Positions 17,364-25,710 of a DNA stretch of 64,000 bases are shown one piece after another. Both the position numbers and the translations under genes were made by a program. The DNA comes from CBDDFV01 sp965227335 (GTDB taxonomy: Bacteria; Planctomycetota; Phycisphaerae; Phycisphaerales; SM1A02): positions 248,001-312,000 of the forward strand of contig CBDDFV010000006.1 in assembly GCA_965227335.1 (NCBI GenBank), given 5' to 3'. The notes beneath the pieces are model-generated. The model did not search any database. It was given only the letters and a program-made list of their open reading frames with translations, and was not told the origin of the DNA. Position 1 is the first letter of the stretch, and each line of letters starts with the position of its first letter.

Positions 17364-17422
17364 GCAGCAACTCCTTGGCCAGCCGTGGCCATCAAAGAAA
17401 GGGGCGAGGTAGACTGTGTGGG

Positions 17423-18034
17423 ATGGCTGAAAGACTCTCCGACGAGCCCGCCGACGCGATGCCGCGACTGCAGCCCCAGGGGCCGTTCAGCCTGCTGACA
17501 ACAACCGAGATGCCATGTGTTCTCGAGGTAGGTGCCGCGGCGCAGAGCGGCATCTACCTCTTCTCGATCGAGCATGAGGGTCGCGACCTGGTGCACTACG
17601 TCGGCGAGACCGGCCGGAGCTTTGCTCAACGCCTCCGTGAGCATCTCTTTGCCTATCTCAACGGCACCTACAACGTGTACGAGCCCGAGGCATTCGCCGC
17701 CGGACAACTGGACCAGATCTGGGAAGGCATGCTCTCTTGGTCCGCGGGGCTCCGCGCAGGCGAGTTCCTGGCACGGTCGGACGAGCTGATGCCGGCCATG
17801 AGGGCCAATCTGCACCGAATACGGCTCTGGCTGCTCGCGACGGACGTGGACCGCCGCACCCGCAGACTCATGGAGACCGCCATCGCGCGGCATCTCATGG
17901 ACCAGGCCGCCCCCATCGGGACATTCCACGAGCCCATCAAGTACGAGTACCGCGGACCCGATGAGCCATCCATCGAGTTCGCCATCGACATGCATGCTCA
18001 GTTCATTGGCATGCCGCCGACTCTGGCCACCTGA
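17423..18034 (+). CDS. GIY-YIG nuclease-like protein
   Basis: 203 residues from the ATG at 17423 (MAERLSDEP...), with GAGG about 12 bases upstream. At residues about 36-72 the sequence SGIYLFSIEHEGRDLVHYVG followed by ETGRSFAQRLREHL matches the GIY-YIG fold (GIY...YVGETG-x3-R). A glutamate-containing helix further on (RRLMETAIARHLM) could supply the metal ligand. Likely a DNA endonuclease or a GIY-YIG-derived regulator; substrate unknown. It diverges from the methyltransferase gene with about 60 bases between. Confidence 0.7.
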   Translation: MAERLSDEPADAMPRLQPQGPFSLLTTTEMPCVLEVGAAAQSGIYLFSIEHEGRDLVHYVGETGRSFAQRLREHLFAYLNGTYNVYEPEAFAAGQLDQIWEGMLSWSAGLRAGEFLARSDELMPAMRANLHRIRLWLLATDVDRRTRRLMETAIARHLMDQAAPIGTFHEPIKYEYRGPDEPSIEFAIDMHAQFIGMPPTLAT

Positions 18035-18245
18035 GATCCGCACGGTACGGGTCGCCCGACGATGGCCCGTGTGGCGATAGGGCGGGCCAGCGGGAGGACC
18101 GGGCCACCGGACGCCGGCCGCGACACGGGCGGACGTCGTGGCCCGGGGGCGATCCGGAAGCGGACCGGACAAGTCAACAAAGTCTGTTTGGGTTGGCGAC
18201 TGTTCCCGCGTGGGTCGGCGGCGATCTTCCGCCCGGAAGTACCTA

Positions 18246-18430
18246 TTCCGAACTTCGAGCGCGAACTTGAAGCGCGCACGCGCTTCGAGTTCACGCGGGC
18301 GAAGCTTTAGCGCACGCCCGCGGGGGGGTATGGGGGGGTGCGCGCGCTTCGAGTTCAACTTGAAGCGCGCGCACTTTTTGGGGTGAACTTCGAGCGCTCG
18401 AAGTTCGCAGCGCTCGAGGTTCGAGGCATC
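18246..18430. repeat. Cluster of palindromes and iterated GAACTTCGAGCGC, candidate replication origin
   Basis: The 405-base gap between the GIY-YIG gene and the primase gene holds no credible gene but has three palindromes: 18263-18292 (14-bp arms, one mismatch, CA centre), 18338-18374 (18-bp arms, one G-T pair) and 18385-18406 (perfect 22 bp, GAACTTCGAGCGCTCGAAGTTC). The block GAACTTCGAGCGC occurs directly at 18250 and 18385, and relatives (CTTCGAG, TTGAAGCGCGC) fill the rest. Two G7 runs lie at 18322 and 18332. Its position next to primase-helicase genes suggests an origin or replication-protein binding site. The first 200 bases (18035-18245) hold nothing recognisable. Confidence 0.6.
18338..18379 (+). 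terminator. Long GC-rich hairpin with T5 tract
   Basis: The second palindrome of the cluster (18-bp arms starting GTGCGCGCGCTTC) is followed at once by TTTTTG on the plus strand, so it would also end plus-strand transcription coming from the GIY-YIG gene. It may serve both roles. Confidence 0.5.
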
Positions 18431-18438
18431 ACAACCGC

Positions 18439-20571
18439 TCACGATTGGGCCTCCTCGTGCCACTCGGCGGTGGCCAGGACGTACCCCTGCGGCCCCCCAC
18501 GGCCAGGCAAACGAACCTTCTTGACAAGCTCTCTTCGCTCGGAGATGGCCAGGAAATCCGCGACTCGGCGCCACGACAGACCTGGCATCTGAGCCGCCTG
18601 TTCGCGCAGTTCGGCGATGGTCGTTGGCTCCGCAGAGATGAACTGCTCGACGAATCGCTCCACCGACCACGGGTCAGGCTTGGGGGCCTCGGCCTTGGCG
18701 GCCGGCTCTTTCTTCCGTCGGGATGGCCGGTCGCTCTTGAGCTCGCTCGGATCGAGGCTCTCATCCGGGTTCCACAGTGGGAACGACCACCGCAGGCACG
18801 TCGGCTCGATGGGTGGCCACGACCGGACGGCGGCGTCGAGGACGATGACCTTCTCCTCCTCGTGCGGTCGGAGGACGAGGTGGGTGTCGGTCGCGCGGCT
18901 CTGGGCTCCCGCCCCGGCCCCGACGTCCGTCACGCTCTTGCCCGACTGGCTGCCCTTGGTGGCGTGGTGGATAAGGACAAAGCAGCAGCCGAGGCGGTCG
19001 GCGAACGAGTCGATGCGGTTATAGATGTTCGCCATCGTCCCGTTGTCGTTCTCATCGCCGCCCGCCGGCATGAACCGGTAGAACGCATCAAGGACGATCA
19101 CACGGAAGCGGCCGGGCTCAAGCGACTCGAAGTACGGCGTCAGGGCGTTGATGTCCCGGAGCCGACCTCGCAGGTTCTCGATGTAGAGACGTCGTCCGAA
19201 CTCGCGGAGCGGAACCTCGCGTGCTTGAGCCACCTTCGGGACACGATTGGCGCTCGTCTCGCCGTGCAACTCGTTGTCGATGATCAGGACGTCGCCCGCT
19301 TCGGTCGCATACCGATCGAGCCAAGGGCGTCCGGTCGCCACGGCGATGGCGAGATCTGTCGTGAGCCAGCTCTTCCCGGTCTTCGATGAGGCGATGACGT
19401 TCATCGTCTCGCCCTCGCGCAGGAGCCCGTGAATGACTGGCCGCCGAAGACGAGGGAAGGTCGCGATGAGGTCTTCGACCGGCACGGGCGCGGCGAGGAG
19501 GTCGTCGCTGGGCGCGATGTCGGGAGTCGGTATGAAACCCGAGAGGTCCACACCATGATTGGCCTCATCGAGTTGGCCATAGCCGTCCGATCCGAGAGCC
19601 GAGGCGGCCGCGGTGAAGTCGCCGCTGTGCTCAAGTAGCGCGTAGACCGCGAACGGCGAGTAACCCTGGTGCGGCTCGAACGGCGGTGCGTTCGTCGAGA
19701 AGACGTAGAAGACGCGGTCCTTGAGCGTTGCGCTGGTGCCTGAGGACTTGCCCGGTCGGCGCCAGTGCTCGTTGCCGCCGGAGTCGGCGTGCTTGACGAG
19801 CGTCCATCCGTGACGGGCGAGCACGTCGCCGGGATCGCCGCGGTCGTTGAAGTCGTCGCCGGGACGGACGCTCGCGGACGGCGCGGCGGCAGTGGACGCT
19901 GCGCCAACGACGGGCTTTGGCGCTTCGTCGAGCGCCCATGCACATCCGAGCAGTATGTCGCGTTCATCTGATGTGATCACCGGCGGGAGGGCGAGGTCGC
20001 CCTGCAGGAGTTCATACCCTGACGACGGCGCACACAGGAAGAGACCGCCTTCGCCACGAGTCTCGATCATGGTGATGGTGACAGACCATTCGCCTGTTGC
20101 ATCGCGACGGGGCGTGTACTCGCGGCTGCCAACGACGACCGGCTCGTCCGAGTCGAGTGCGATACGCCGCTGCGCGAGCTTCGTGTTGCCGCACACGGGC
20201 GTCTCACATCGATAGACGACGTGGCGACCACCCGATGGTGTCGACTCGATGACGAGTCGCTCGAGGAGTCCGGGGGCGGCGGCCTGGACGGACCTGCACC
20301 ACGGCTCAAACGCCGTGGCCTCGAGGTCGAAGTCGATCATCTCGAGGTTGCCGGAGACCTGGCCGCACACGATGCACATCGCCGCGGCGTGATCGAACCA
20401 GGCATCCAGTTCACCGCTCGTGGGGAGACGCGTTTGGTACGGCTTCCACGTGGTCAGCGTCGTCCGCTTCTCATCGCCGCGTCGCACGGCGGGGAGTACG
20501 CTGAGACCGGCACTGAGGCAGGACTCGGCCTGGGATCGGAGTTCGCCGTTGGCATGCGTGAAGTCAGACAT
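18439..20571 (-). CDS. Primase-polymerase fused to RepA-like helicase ATPase
   Basis: 710 residues. The N-terminal 200 residues look like a bifunctional primase/polymerase (CLSAGLSVLPAVRRGDEKRT, GQVSGNLEMIDFDLEA with the DxD-like acidic pair, STPSGGRHVVYRC). Residues about 360-600 are a RecA-fold ATPase with Walker A ASSKTGKSWLT, a Walker B-like GDVLIIDNELHGET and LIHHATKGSQSGKS. The C-terminus has a helical winged-helix-like part. The gene shares one base (TGATG) with the SF2 helicase stop upstream, so they are co-translated. It is the replication initiator candidate of the prophage, reading towards the palindrome cluster. Confidence 0.82.
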   Translation of the reverse strand: MSDFTHANGELRSQAESCLSAGLSVLPAVRRGDEKRTTLTTWKPYQTRLPTSGELDAWFDHAAAMCIVCGQVSGNLEMIDFDLEATAFEPWCRSVQAAAPGLLERLVIESTPSGGRHVVYRCETPVCGNTKLAQRRIALDSDEPVVVGSREYTPRRDATGEWSVTITMIETRGEGGLFLCAPSSGYELLQGDLALPPVITSDERDILLGCAWALDEAPKPVVGAASTAAAPSASVRPGDDFNDRGDPGDVLARHGWTLVKHADSGGNEHWRRPGKSSGTSATLKDRVFYVFSTNAPPFEPHQGYSPFAVYALLEHSGDFTAAASALGSDGYGQLDEANHGVDLSGFIPTPDIAPSDDLLAAPVPVEDLIATFPRLRRPVIHGLLREGETMNVIASSKTGKSWLTTDLAIAVATGRPWLDRYATEAGDVLIIDNELHGETSANRVPKVAQAREVPLREFGRRLYIENLRGRLRDINALTPYFESLEPGRFRVIVLDAFYRFMPAGGDENDNGTMANIYNRIDSFADRLGCCFVLIHHATKGSQSGKSVTDVGAGAGAQSRATDTHLVLRPHEEEKVIVLDAAVRSWPPIEPTCLRWSFPLWNPDESLDPSELKSDRPSRRKKEPAAKAEAPKPDPWSVERFVEQFISAEPTTIAELREQAAQMPGLSWRRVADFLAISERRELVKKVRLPGRGGPQGYVLATAEWHEEAQS

Positions 20572-22262
20572 CAGAACGGCAGCTCCTCATCGATCATGCG
20601 CGTCGACATCGGGAGTTCGTCCGGCAGGTTGTCGGGATCCTCGAGCCGTGGCGGCTTGTTGTTCAACTCGTACGCCACGATCCGCTCCCATCGATCACCG
20701 GGCTTTCTCTCCACGGTGACGCGCGATGGCTCAGCAAGCGCACCGGCGCACGCAAGATCGACGGCTTCTTCAACTGACCTCGGAACCGACTCGTTCGACC
20801 GGCGTCGCCACCATTGCTCGGCCTTTCGATGTGCGTAACCGCCGGGTGGATGCTCAAAGCACACCCACTCTCGAATCCAGCGATTGAAGCCGCAGCGATA
20901 CTCCACCCGCATCGTGGGCTTTGCCTGGGGATTGCCGCGCTTGTGATGAATGAAGTAGCCGACCTGCGTCACGACTTCATCGGTGCGCGTCGGTCCATCC
21001 TCATCGGAGACGATCGCTTCGTCCGATGGGATCGCTTCGTGTCTCACCTGCCGAGGCGGGAAGGCGTGTCCGCACTCTGGACAGACGGCGTACGACGAGT
21101 GAATGAGGGCATCGCACGCTGGACACTGTTTTGCCGGCGGCTCACCCGAGGATCGCTCCTGGTCGGCAAGCCGGATGGCGTCGATCGGACCGTGCCGCAG
21201 TACATTGCCGCCGAAGTCGAGAACCAGGCAGTCTTCCTTGTTCGGATGAAGCCGGAGCCCTCTCCCGGTCATCTGGCAGTAGAGCCCTGGCGACATGGTG
21301 GGACGCAGCAGGACCACGCAGTCGATATTCGGTGCGTCGAATCCGGTCGTCAGCACGTTGACGTTGGCCAGGTACTTGAGGCCGCCTGATCGGAACTGCT
21401 CGATGAGCTGATTCCGCTCGTCGTCGGGCGTCTCGCCGTGCACGAAACCACACTCGACGTGATGCTGGGCACGCAACGCCTCAGCGACCTGCTCCGCGTG
21501 TCGGACGCCGGAGCAGAAGATCAAGACGGACCGTCGGTCCTTGGTCGCGCTGACGATCTCCCGGCACGCCGCGTCGACGAGGCCGGCCTCGCCCATGAGA
21601 TGCTCGACTTCCCGCGAGACGAATTCGCCGCCTCGCACGGTCAACTGGCTCGTGTCCGCTGTGGTCTTGCCGGCTCGGCTTCTCAGGCGGCACAGATAGC
21701 CCTGAGCGATCAACTCACGAACGCCGACCTCGAAGCACACCGTGTTCAGAATCGAGTCAGGCCCGCAGATCATGCCCGTCTTCAGGCGGTAGGGCGTCGC
21801 CGTAAGCCCGATCACACGCTGGTGGTCGCAGAGCTCTCTCGCATCGGCGATGAACTGCCGATACATCCCCTCGCCATCGGGCGGTAAGAGGTGCGCCTCA
21901 TCGACGATGACGAGGTCCATCGGGCCCAGGTCATGCGCCCGTTGATAGACCGACTGAATCCCGGCGACGGTGACGGGGTACCCGATATCGCGACGCCCGA
22001 GTCCAGCCGAGTAGACGCCGATGGGCAGATCCTGAGCGACCAGGCGGAGTTTCTCGACCGCCTGCTCCAGCAGCTCTTTCACATGAGCGAGGACGATGAC
22101 CCGTCCGCCCCACTTCTGGACCGCATCGCGACAGATCTCGGCGATGAGAATCGCCTTGCCCGCGCCGGTGGGCAGCACCAACGCTGGGTTGTCGTCGCTC
22201 GTCGCGATATGCTCCCACACCGCGTCGACCGCCTCACGTTGGTATGGGCGGAGTTCGATCAC
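20571..22262 (-). CDS. Phage SF2 (DEAH) helicase
   Basis: 563 residues. Helicase motifs: Q-like LRPYQREAVDAV, motif I LPTGAGKA (residues 30-37), motif II VDEAH, motif III GLTATPYR, motif V LTTGFDAPNIDCV and motif VI QMTGRGLR. A zinc ribbon follows (CPACDALIHSSYAVCPECGH). The motif I residue after the lysine is alanine instead of Ser/Thr, which normally binds the Mg ion. The architecture is that of phage replication helicases related to type III restriction helicases. It overlaps the RusA gene by 4 bases and the primase gene by 1. Confidence 0.85.
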   Translation of the reverse strand: MIELRPYQREAVDAVWEHIATSDDNPALVLPTGAGKAILIAEICRDAVQKWGGRVIVLAHVKELLEQAVEKLRLVAQDLPIGVYSAGLGRRDIGYPVTVAGIQSVYQRAHDLGPMDLVIVDEAHLLPPDGEGMYRQFIADARELCDHQRVIGLTATPYRLKTGMICGPDSILNTVCFEVGVRELIAQGYLCRLRSRAGKTTADTSQLTVRGGEFVSREVEHLMGEAGLVDAACREIVSATKDRRSVLIFCSGVRHAEQVAEALRAQHHVECGFVHGETPDDERNQLIEQFRSGGLKYLANVNVLTTGFDAPNIDCVVLLRPTMSPGLYCQMTGRGLRLHPNKEDCLVLDFGGNVLRHGPIDAIRLADQERSSGEPPAKQCPACDALIHSSYAVCPECGHAFPPRQVRHEAIPSDEAIVSDEDGPTRTDEVVTQVGYFIHHKRGNPQAKPTMRVEYRCGFNRWIREWVCFEHPPGGYAHRKAEQWWRRRSNESVPRSVEEAVDLACAGALAEPSRVTVERKPGDRWERIVAYELNNKPPRLEDPDNLPDELPMSTRMIDEELPF

Positions 22263-22609
22263 TTCGTCATCTCCTCGATGCGCACGACGACCCTTCCGCC
22301 ACGCATGACGTCACCCCGCTCGATCTCCAGCCGATCGATCTGACCGTCATCCAGGTAGACACCTGCGTGCTCGAGCGCATCAAGCGGGCCTTTGAGCAAG
22401 TTGTCCAGATCCCGACGACGCCGGTCGGGCGGATGAACGGTGATGGACACCGACACCCGCCCGACCATCGGCGATTCCCCTCGGTGGGCGAGGAGAGCGC
22501 AGACGTCCTGTCGGAATCGCCTTCCCTGACGACTGATCAACGTCCGCGCGCCGACACGGCGCCAGTAGTGATTCACGGACGGGGGATATGGCAACTCGAA
22601 CGTGACCAC
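22259..22609 (-). CDS. rusA: RusA-like Holliday junction resolvase
   Basis: 116 residues from a GTG start. ELPYPPSVNHYWRR at the N-terminus and PPDRRRRDLDNLLKGPLDALEHAGVYLDDGQIDRL with the conserved DxDN-type acidic cluster are diagnostic of RusA, which cuts four-way junctions during phage recombination or DNA packaging. Length is normal. It overlaps the helicase start by 4 bases. Confidence 0.88.
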   Translation of the reverse strand: MVTFELPYPPSVNHYWRRVGARTLISRQGRRFRQDVCALLAHRGESPMVGRVSVSITVHPPDRRRRDLDNLLKGPLDALEHAGVYLDDGQIDRLEIERGDVMRGGRVVVRIEEMTK

Positions 22610-22622
22610 CCGATGCCGCCGA

Positions 22623-23075
22623 TCACTTCTTCCACGGCGGCGGTGCGGACCCCGCGTTCGCGGTCGTCACCGGCGTGACCGACCGCTTGGACTCGTAGCC
22701 GCGGATCTCGTTCGTGATGCCCTCACCGTCGCCCCGCTTCTTGCACTCGACGGAGATCGAGAGCGGCAAGTTGTGCAGTTCGAGCGAATCGCGCGGCACC
22801 ATCACATTGACGGCCCGACAGATCGCCGAGAGCTCGGCCCGAGCAATCTTGACGGCCATCTCGCTCGGGTTCTGCAGGTTGAGTCGCGCCCAGACCAGAC
22901 GGCCCTGGTACTCGCCCTCGATGATCTGGAAGGTGAGTTGCAGATACTGCCCGGTGCCCGCCTTCGTCGGCTTCATCTCCGACTCGGTGATGATGGCGGT
23001 GTACCGGCCCGCCGGCACCGGATCGAATCCGACGGCGGGATCGACGTCACTGGCGTTGAAATCAAGCGTCGCCAT
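22623..23075 (-). CDS. DUF669 single-strand DNA-binding-like protein
   Basis: 150 residues. FDPVPAGRYTAIITESEMKPTKAGTGQYLQLTFQIIEGEYQGRLVWARLNL matches the DUF669 family, phage proteins with an OB-like fold that bind single-stranded DNA and sit beside Sak4-type annealing ATPases. The Pro-rich C-terminus APPPWKK resembles protein-interaction tails of SSB proteins. It starts 3 bases after the ATPase gene stop. Confidence 0.82.
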   Translation of the reverse strand: MATLDFNASDVDPAVGFDPVPAGRYTAIITESEMKPTKAGTGQYLQLTFQIIEGEYQGRLVWARLNLQNPSEMAVKIARAELSAICRAVNVMVPRDSLELHNLPLSISVECKKRGDGEGITNEIRGYESKRSVTPVTTANAGSAPPPWKK

Positions 23076-23078
23076 GGA

Positions 23079-23900
23079 TCAGGCTCCTTCGCTGGCGTTC
23101 GTCGTGGTGGAGGTGGATGTGGAGGTGGTCGTCGTCTCGGCGTCCGCTTCGGCGAACGGATCCTCGCCCCGCGCGAACGCCGCGTAGACGCGGTAGTCGA
23201 GCGGCATCTCGTCAGGCAGGCCGAGTCGGTTCTTCGCCGCGTGGGCGGGCCGCTCGCTCGTCCGCAGGATCCTGGCGCCGGTACCGATCCCCTGGGTGCG
23301 CCGACGGTTGAAGCCCTCGTCGGTCGTCTTGGTGTGGACCTGGTAGGTCGCGAAGAGAACCTCGTCACACCATTCAGCCACAAGCGCCGAGGCGTGCTTG
23401 TTGAGCCGCGGCACGTAGCGGTCGTACGTGTCGGTCTCGGGGTTCGCGAACCGCTCGATCGCCGCGTGGGCGATCAGGATCACGCTCATCCCGCGGTCGT
23501 TCCGCAGAGCGTCGAGGCCGGAGAGGATGTCGCGCCACTGGGCGAGGGCGAAGACGTATCCCTTCCCGTAGCCGATGTCCTCGATCGACTGAACGCCGCG
23601 CTTCTCGCAGACGTCGGACCAGATCAGCCGTTCGAGCCAGTCGAGTGAATCGATGACGACGGTCTTGAAGTCGTGCTCTTCGGTGTAGAGCGAGCCGAGC
23701 TGCTCGAGGACGTCTCGGAGTGAGGTCGTCATGGGGAAGCGGCTGCAGTCGATGTCGCTCAGGCCGTCTTCGGTCTGGATGAAGACGGGCTTCTCGGCCA
23801 TTGACGCAAAACTCGATTTCCCTACGCCTTGCGTACCGAAAATCAGCGTTCTGCGCGGTCGGGCGACCGGGCCGGTCGTGATGGAATCGAGCATGGTCAT
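23079..23900 (-). CDS. Sak4-like phage recombination ATPase
   Basis: 273 residues from the ATG at 23900, supported by AGGAGGAGAA upstream. Walker A is IFGTQGVGKSSF at residues about 19-30, Walker B is FKTVVIDSLDWLERL, followed by VILIAHA. This is the compact RecA-core family (AAA_24) to which the Sak4 single-strand annealing proteins belong, normally paired with DUF669. The C-terminus is low complexity (TTTTSTSTSTTTNAS). A longer frame exists upstream but has no start signal. Confidence 0.78.
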   Translation of the reverse strand: MTMLDSITTGPVARPRRTLIFGTQGVGKSSFASMAEKPVFIQTEDGLSDIDCSRFPMTTSLRDVLEQLGSLYTEEHDFKTVVIDSLDWLERLIWSDVCEKRGVQSIEDIGYGKGYVFALAQWRDILSGLDALRNDRGMSVILIAHAAIERFANPETDTYDRYVPRLNKHASALVAEWCDEVLFATYQVHTKTTDEGFNRRRTQGIGTGARILRTSERPAHAAKNRLGLPDEMPLDYRVYAAFARGEDPFAEADAETTTTSTSTSTTTNASEGA

Positions 23901-23941
23901 CGTGATGGGTTCTCCTCCTGGGTGACGTTGTTTCTCTTGAT

Positions 23942-24760
23942 TCACAGGTGGTCGATGTGTCGGATGGACTCGAAGCGGGTCGGCCAGCGGTCCGTCTCGC
24001 GGCAACGAGCGAGTTCGTCCATCGCGATCTCGTTCTGCCGCTGCGCCCGATCGAGCACGCGCGGCGAGATCGCCCACACGCCGCAACGGAACGGCTCGCG
24101 TTTCTCGACCGCGACGATGTGGACGGGCACGACGTCGCCGGTCGCCACCGCGACCATGGCGCGATAGAAGGCCAGTTGGCTCACGTACCCGAAGGCGAGC
24201 GCGTCAACTTCGAAGGTGTCGAGTCGGTCACACGTCTTGAGATCGACGAGACCGCGGTCGATCGACGGATTGAGCCAGTCGATCCGGGCCTGGCACCGAT
24301 GGCCGCGATAGGTGGTCCGGACGACGCCTTCCGCGACGCCGTCTCGGAGCAGTTCCTGGGCGAAGACGTGATCACGGACGCCGGCCGCCATCTGTTCGAT
24401 GAGCAGAGCGTCGCTCTCGTGGATCGCTTCCTTGCCGGACCGCTCGGCCCACTCCTGGAACGCCTTGGTGTTGGCGCCGAACGGCAGGCCGGTCCGCTTG
24501 TTGATGGGGCCGCCGACGACGAAGTCCGACTCGAACCGGTCGCGACCCTCGAGGATGAGGCAATGCGCCGCCCGGCCGATCGCGAATGCCCGCGACGAGT
24601 ACTCGGGGATGAGACCGAGTTCCTTCTTTCGGAAGAGCAGCGGGCAATCGCGGAAGTCGGCCAGGCGGTGCGAGGAGAGGTGGTCCGCGGTCTTGGCGTG
24701 GTAGACGTCGGCGGGTTCGCGGATCAGAAACGAGAGGTCGAGAGCAGAGCAAGTGGGCAT
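23942..24760 (-). CDS. PD-(D/E)XK exonuclease-like phage protein
   Basis: 272 residues (MPTCSALDLSF...). It has HRLADFRDCPLLFRKKELGL, then AFAIGRAAHCLILEG, RCQARIDWLNPSIDRGLVDLKTCD and YVSQLAFYRAMV. The D...G-L-V-D-L-K-T motif is the catalytic core of the exodeoxyribonuclease 8-like PD-(D/E)XK family. It probably resects DNA for Sak4-mediated recombination. It lies 41 bases upstream of the ATPase gene. No strong ribosome binding site is visible at the chosen start, so an earlier start cannot be excluded. Confidence 0.78.
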   Translation of the reverse strand: MPTCSALDLSFLIREPADVYHAKTADHLSSHRLADFRDCPLLFRKKELGLIPEYSSRAFAIGRAAHCLILEGRDRFESDFVVGGPINKRTGLPFGANTKAFQEWAERSGKEAIHESDALLIEQMAAGVRDHVFAQELLRDGVAEGVVRTTYRGHRCQARIDWLNPSIDRGLVDLKTCDRLDTFEVDALAFGYVSQLAFYRAMVAVATGDVVPVHIVAVEKREPFRCGVWAISPRVLDRAQRQNEIAMDELARCRETDRWPTRFESIRHIDHL

Positions 24761-24906
24761 TGTTGTGGGTGTCCGGAGGTCTTCGGGATGGATGTCGCGG
24801 CGGAAGTCGCCCTGTCCGAGACGGACGAGAGGCGGTACGACGGCGGACTTGTGCGATCGCCCGCCGCCTGTACCTCTCTGCCGGCCGCGCCGATCTGTCG
24901 CGCGGT

Positions 24907-25464
24907 TCAGCACAATTCCGGGTCCAGTTGTCGAAGTTCGCGTCGGATCGCCTGGATCGCGCGGTAGACCGTGCCGCGATGGACGCCCAGGTCAGTCGCG
25001 ATCTCGCGGACCGTGCTCTCGGCGAGCCGCCCGGCGATCGCGGTCAGCCCGCGCGGGAGGTTGTGGATCATGGGGAGCAGGTCGAGCCGGACATCAGCGG
25101 CCGGCACATGCCGTGCGCACGGGTCGACGTACGCCTCGTTGGATTCGCTCACGCCAATCGCCGAGACGGCGGGCTCGCGGTTGGCGCGGCGAAGCTCCCG
25201 CGCCCGCTGACAATACCAAAGGTCCATGACGCCCCGCGTAAACGCGTCGAGCGAGCCTCGGCCGGGCTGATGGCGCGGCAGCGCCTTCCAGACCTCGAGG
25301 TAGAGGTCCTGGTAGAGGTCGTCGGCGTCGTGAGGAGAGAGGCCGAAGACCCTGGCGAGCCGGTCGGCCCGGTAGCGGATGCGGCGTTCAGTCAGTTCGT
25401 TGAGGCGGGCGGGTCGGTGGCTGGCTGCTTGGGTGGCTCGGTCGGGGGACAGGCAGGATGGCAT
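24907..25464 (-). CDS. Phage-encoded sigma-70 (ECF-like) factor
   Basis: 185 residues from the ATG at 25464. Region 2 is seen in ADDLYQDLYLEVWKALPRHQ and FTRGVMDLWYCQRARELRRA; region 4 is STVREIATDLGVHRGTVYRA followed by IQAIRREL. The linker between is about 55 residues. It would direct host RNA polymerase to phage promoters. It is the first gene of the replication/recombination block and precedes the nuclease gene by 146 bases, a gap with no obvious gene. It is followed upstream by the terminator of the second beta-helix gene. Confidence 0.78.
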   Translation of the reverse strand: MPSCLSPDRATQAASHRPARLNELTERRIRYRADRLARVFGLSPHDADDLYQDLYLEVWKALPRHQPGRGSLDAFTRGVMDLWYCQRARELRRANREPAVSAIGVSESNEAYVDPCARHVPAADVRLDLLPMIHNLPRGLTAIAGRLAESTVREIATDLGVHRGTVYRAIQAIRRELRQLDPELC

Positions 25465-25648
25465 CGTCGGCTCCGGCTGGTGGTCGGTCGGACGACGCAC
25501 GGCGCGTCGCCTTCACCAGCCGGGGGAATTGCAGCAAGCGATCGGAAGAACTTGTCGAGCATGGGCTGCCCCATCGAACAACCCTGGATTGCGCGCTCAA
25601 CTGCGTGCTTGCACTTGCACTTGGCATCCAAATGCGCAACGAGAACAC

Positions 25649-25681
25649 GAAAAGGCCCCTCCCGCGCGGGGAAGGGGCCTT
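25649..25681 (-). terminator. Intrinsic terminator after beta-helix gene, copy 2
   Basis: On the minus strand AAGGCCCCT...AGGGGCCTT encloses CCCGCGCGGG, giving a long GC-rich hairpin followed by TTTTCG. It lies about 30 bases past the beta-helix stop. Confidence 0.8.
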
Positions 25682-25710
25682 GGGTCAACAAGTCGGTGGT
25701 CAAGAGAGAC

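Noticed and set aside
15360..17498. 712-residue plus-strand frame over the methyltransferase
   Set aside because: It overlaps the Nmad3 gene in another frame and runs antisense to the ParB-methyltransferase; composition is Arg-rich without a family signal.
18322..18338. G7-TAT-G7 as a G-quadruplex element
   Set aside because: Only two G tracts are present on the strand, too few for a standard intramolecular quadruplex; kept only as a note in the palindrome cluster.
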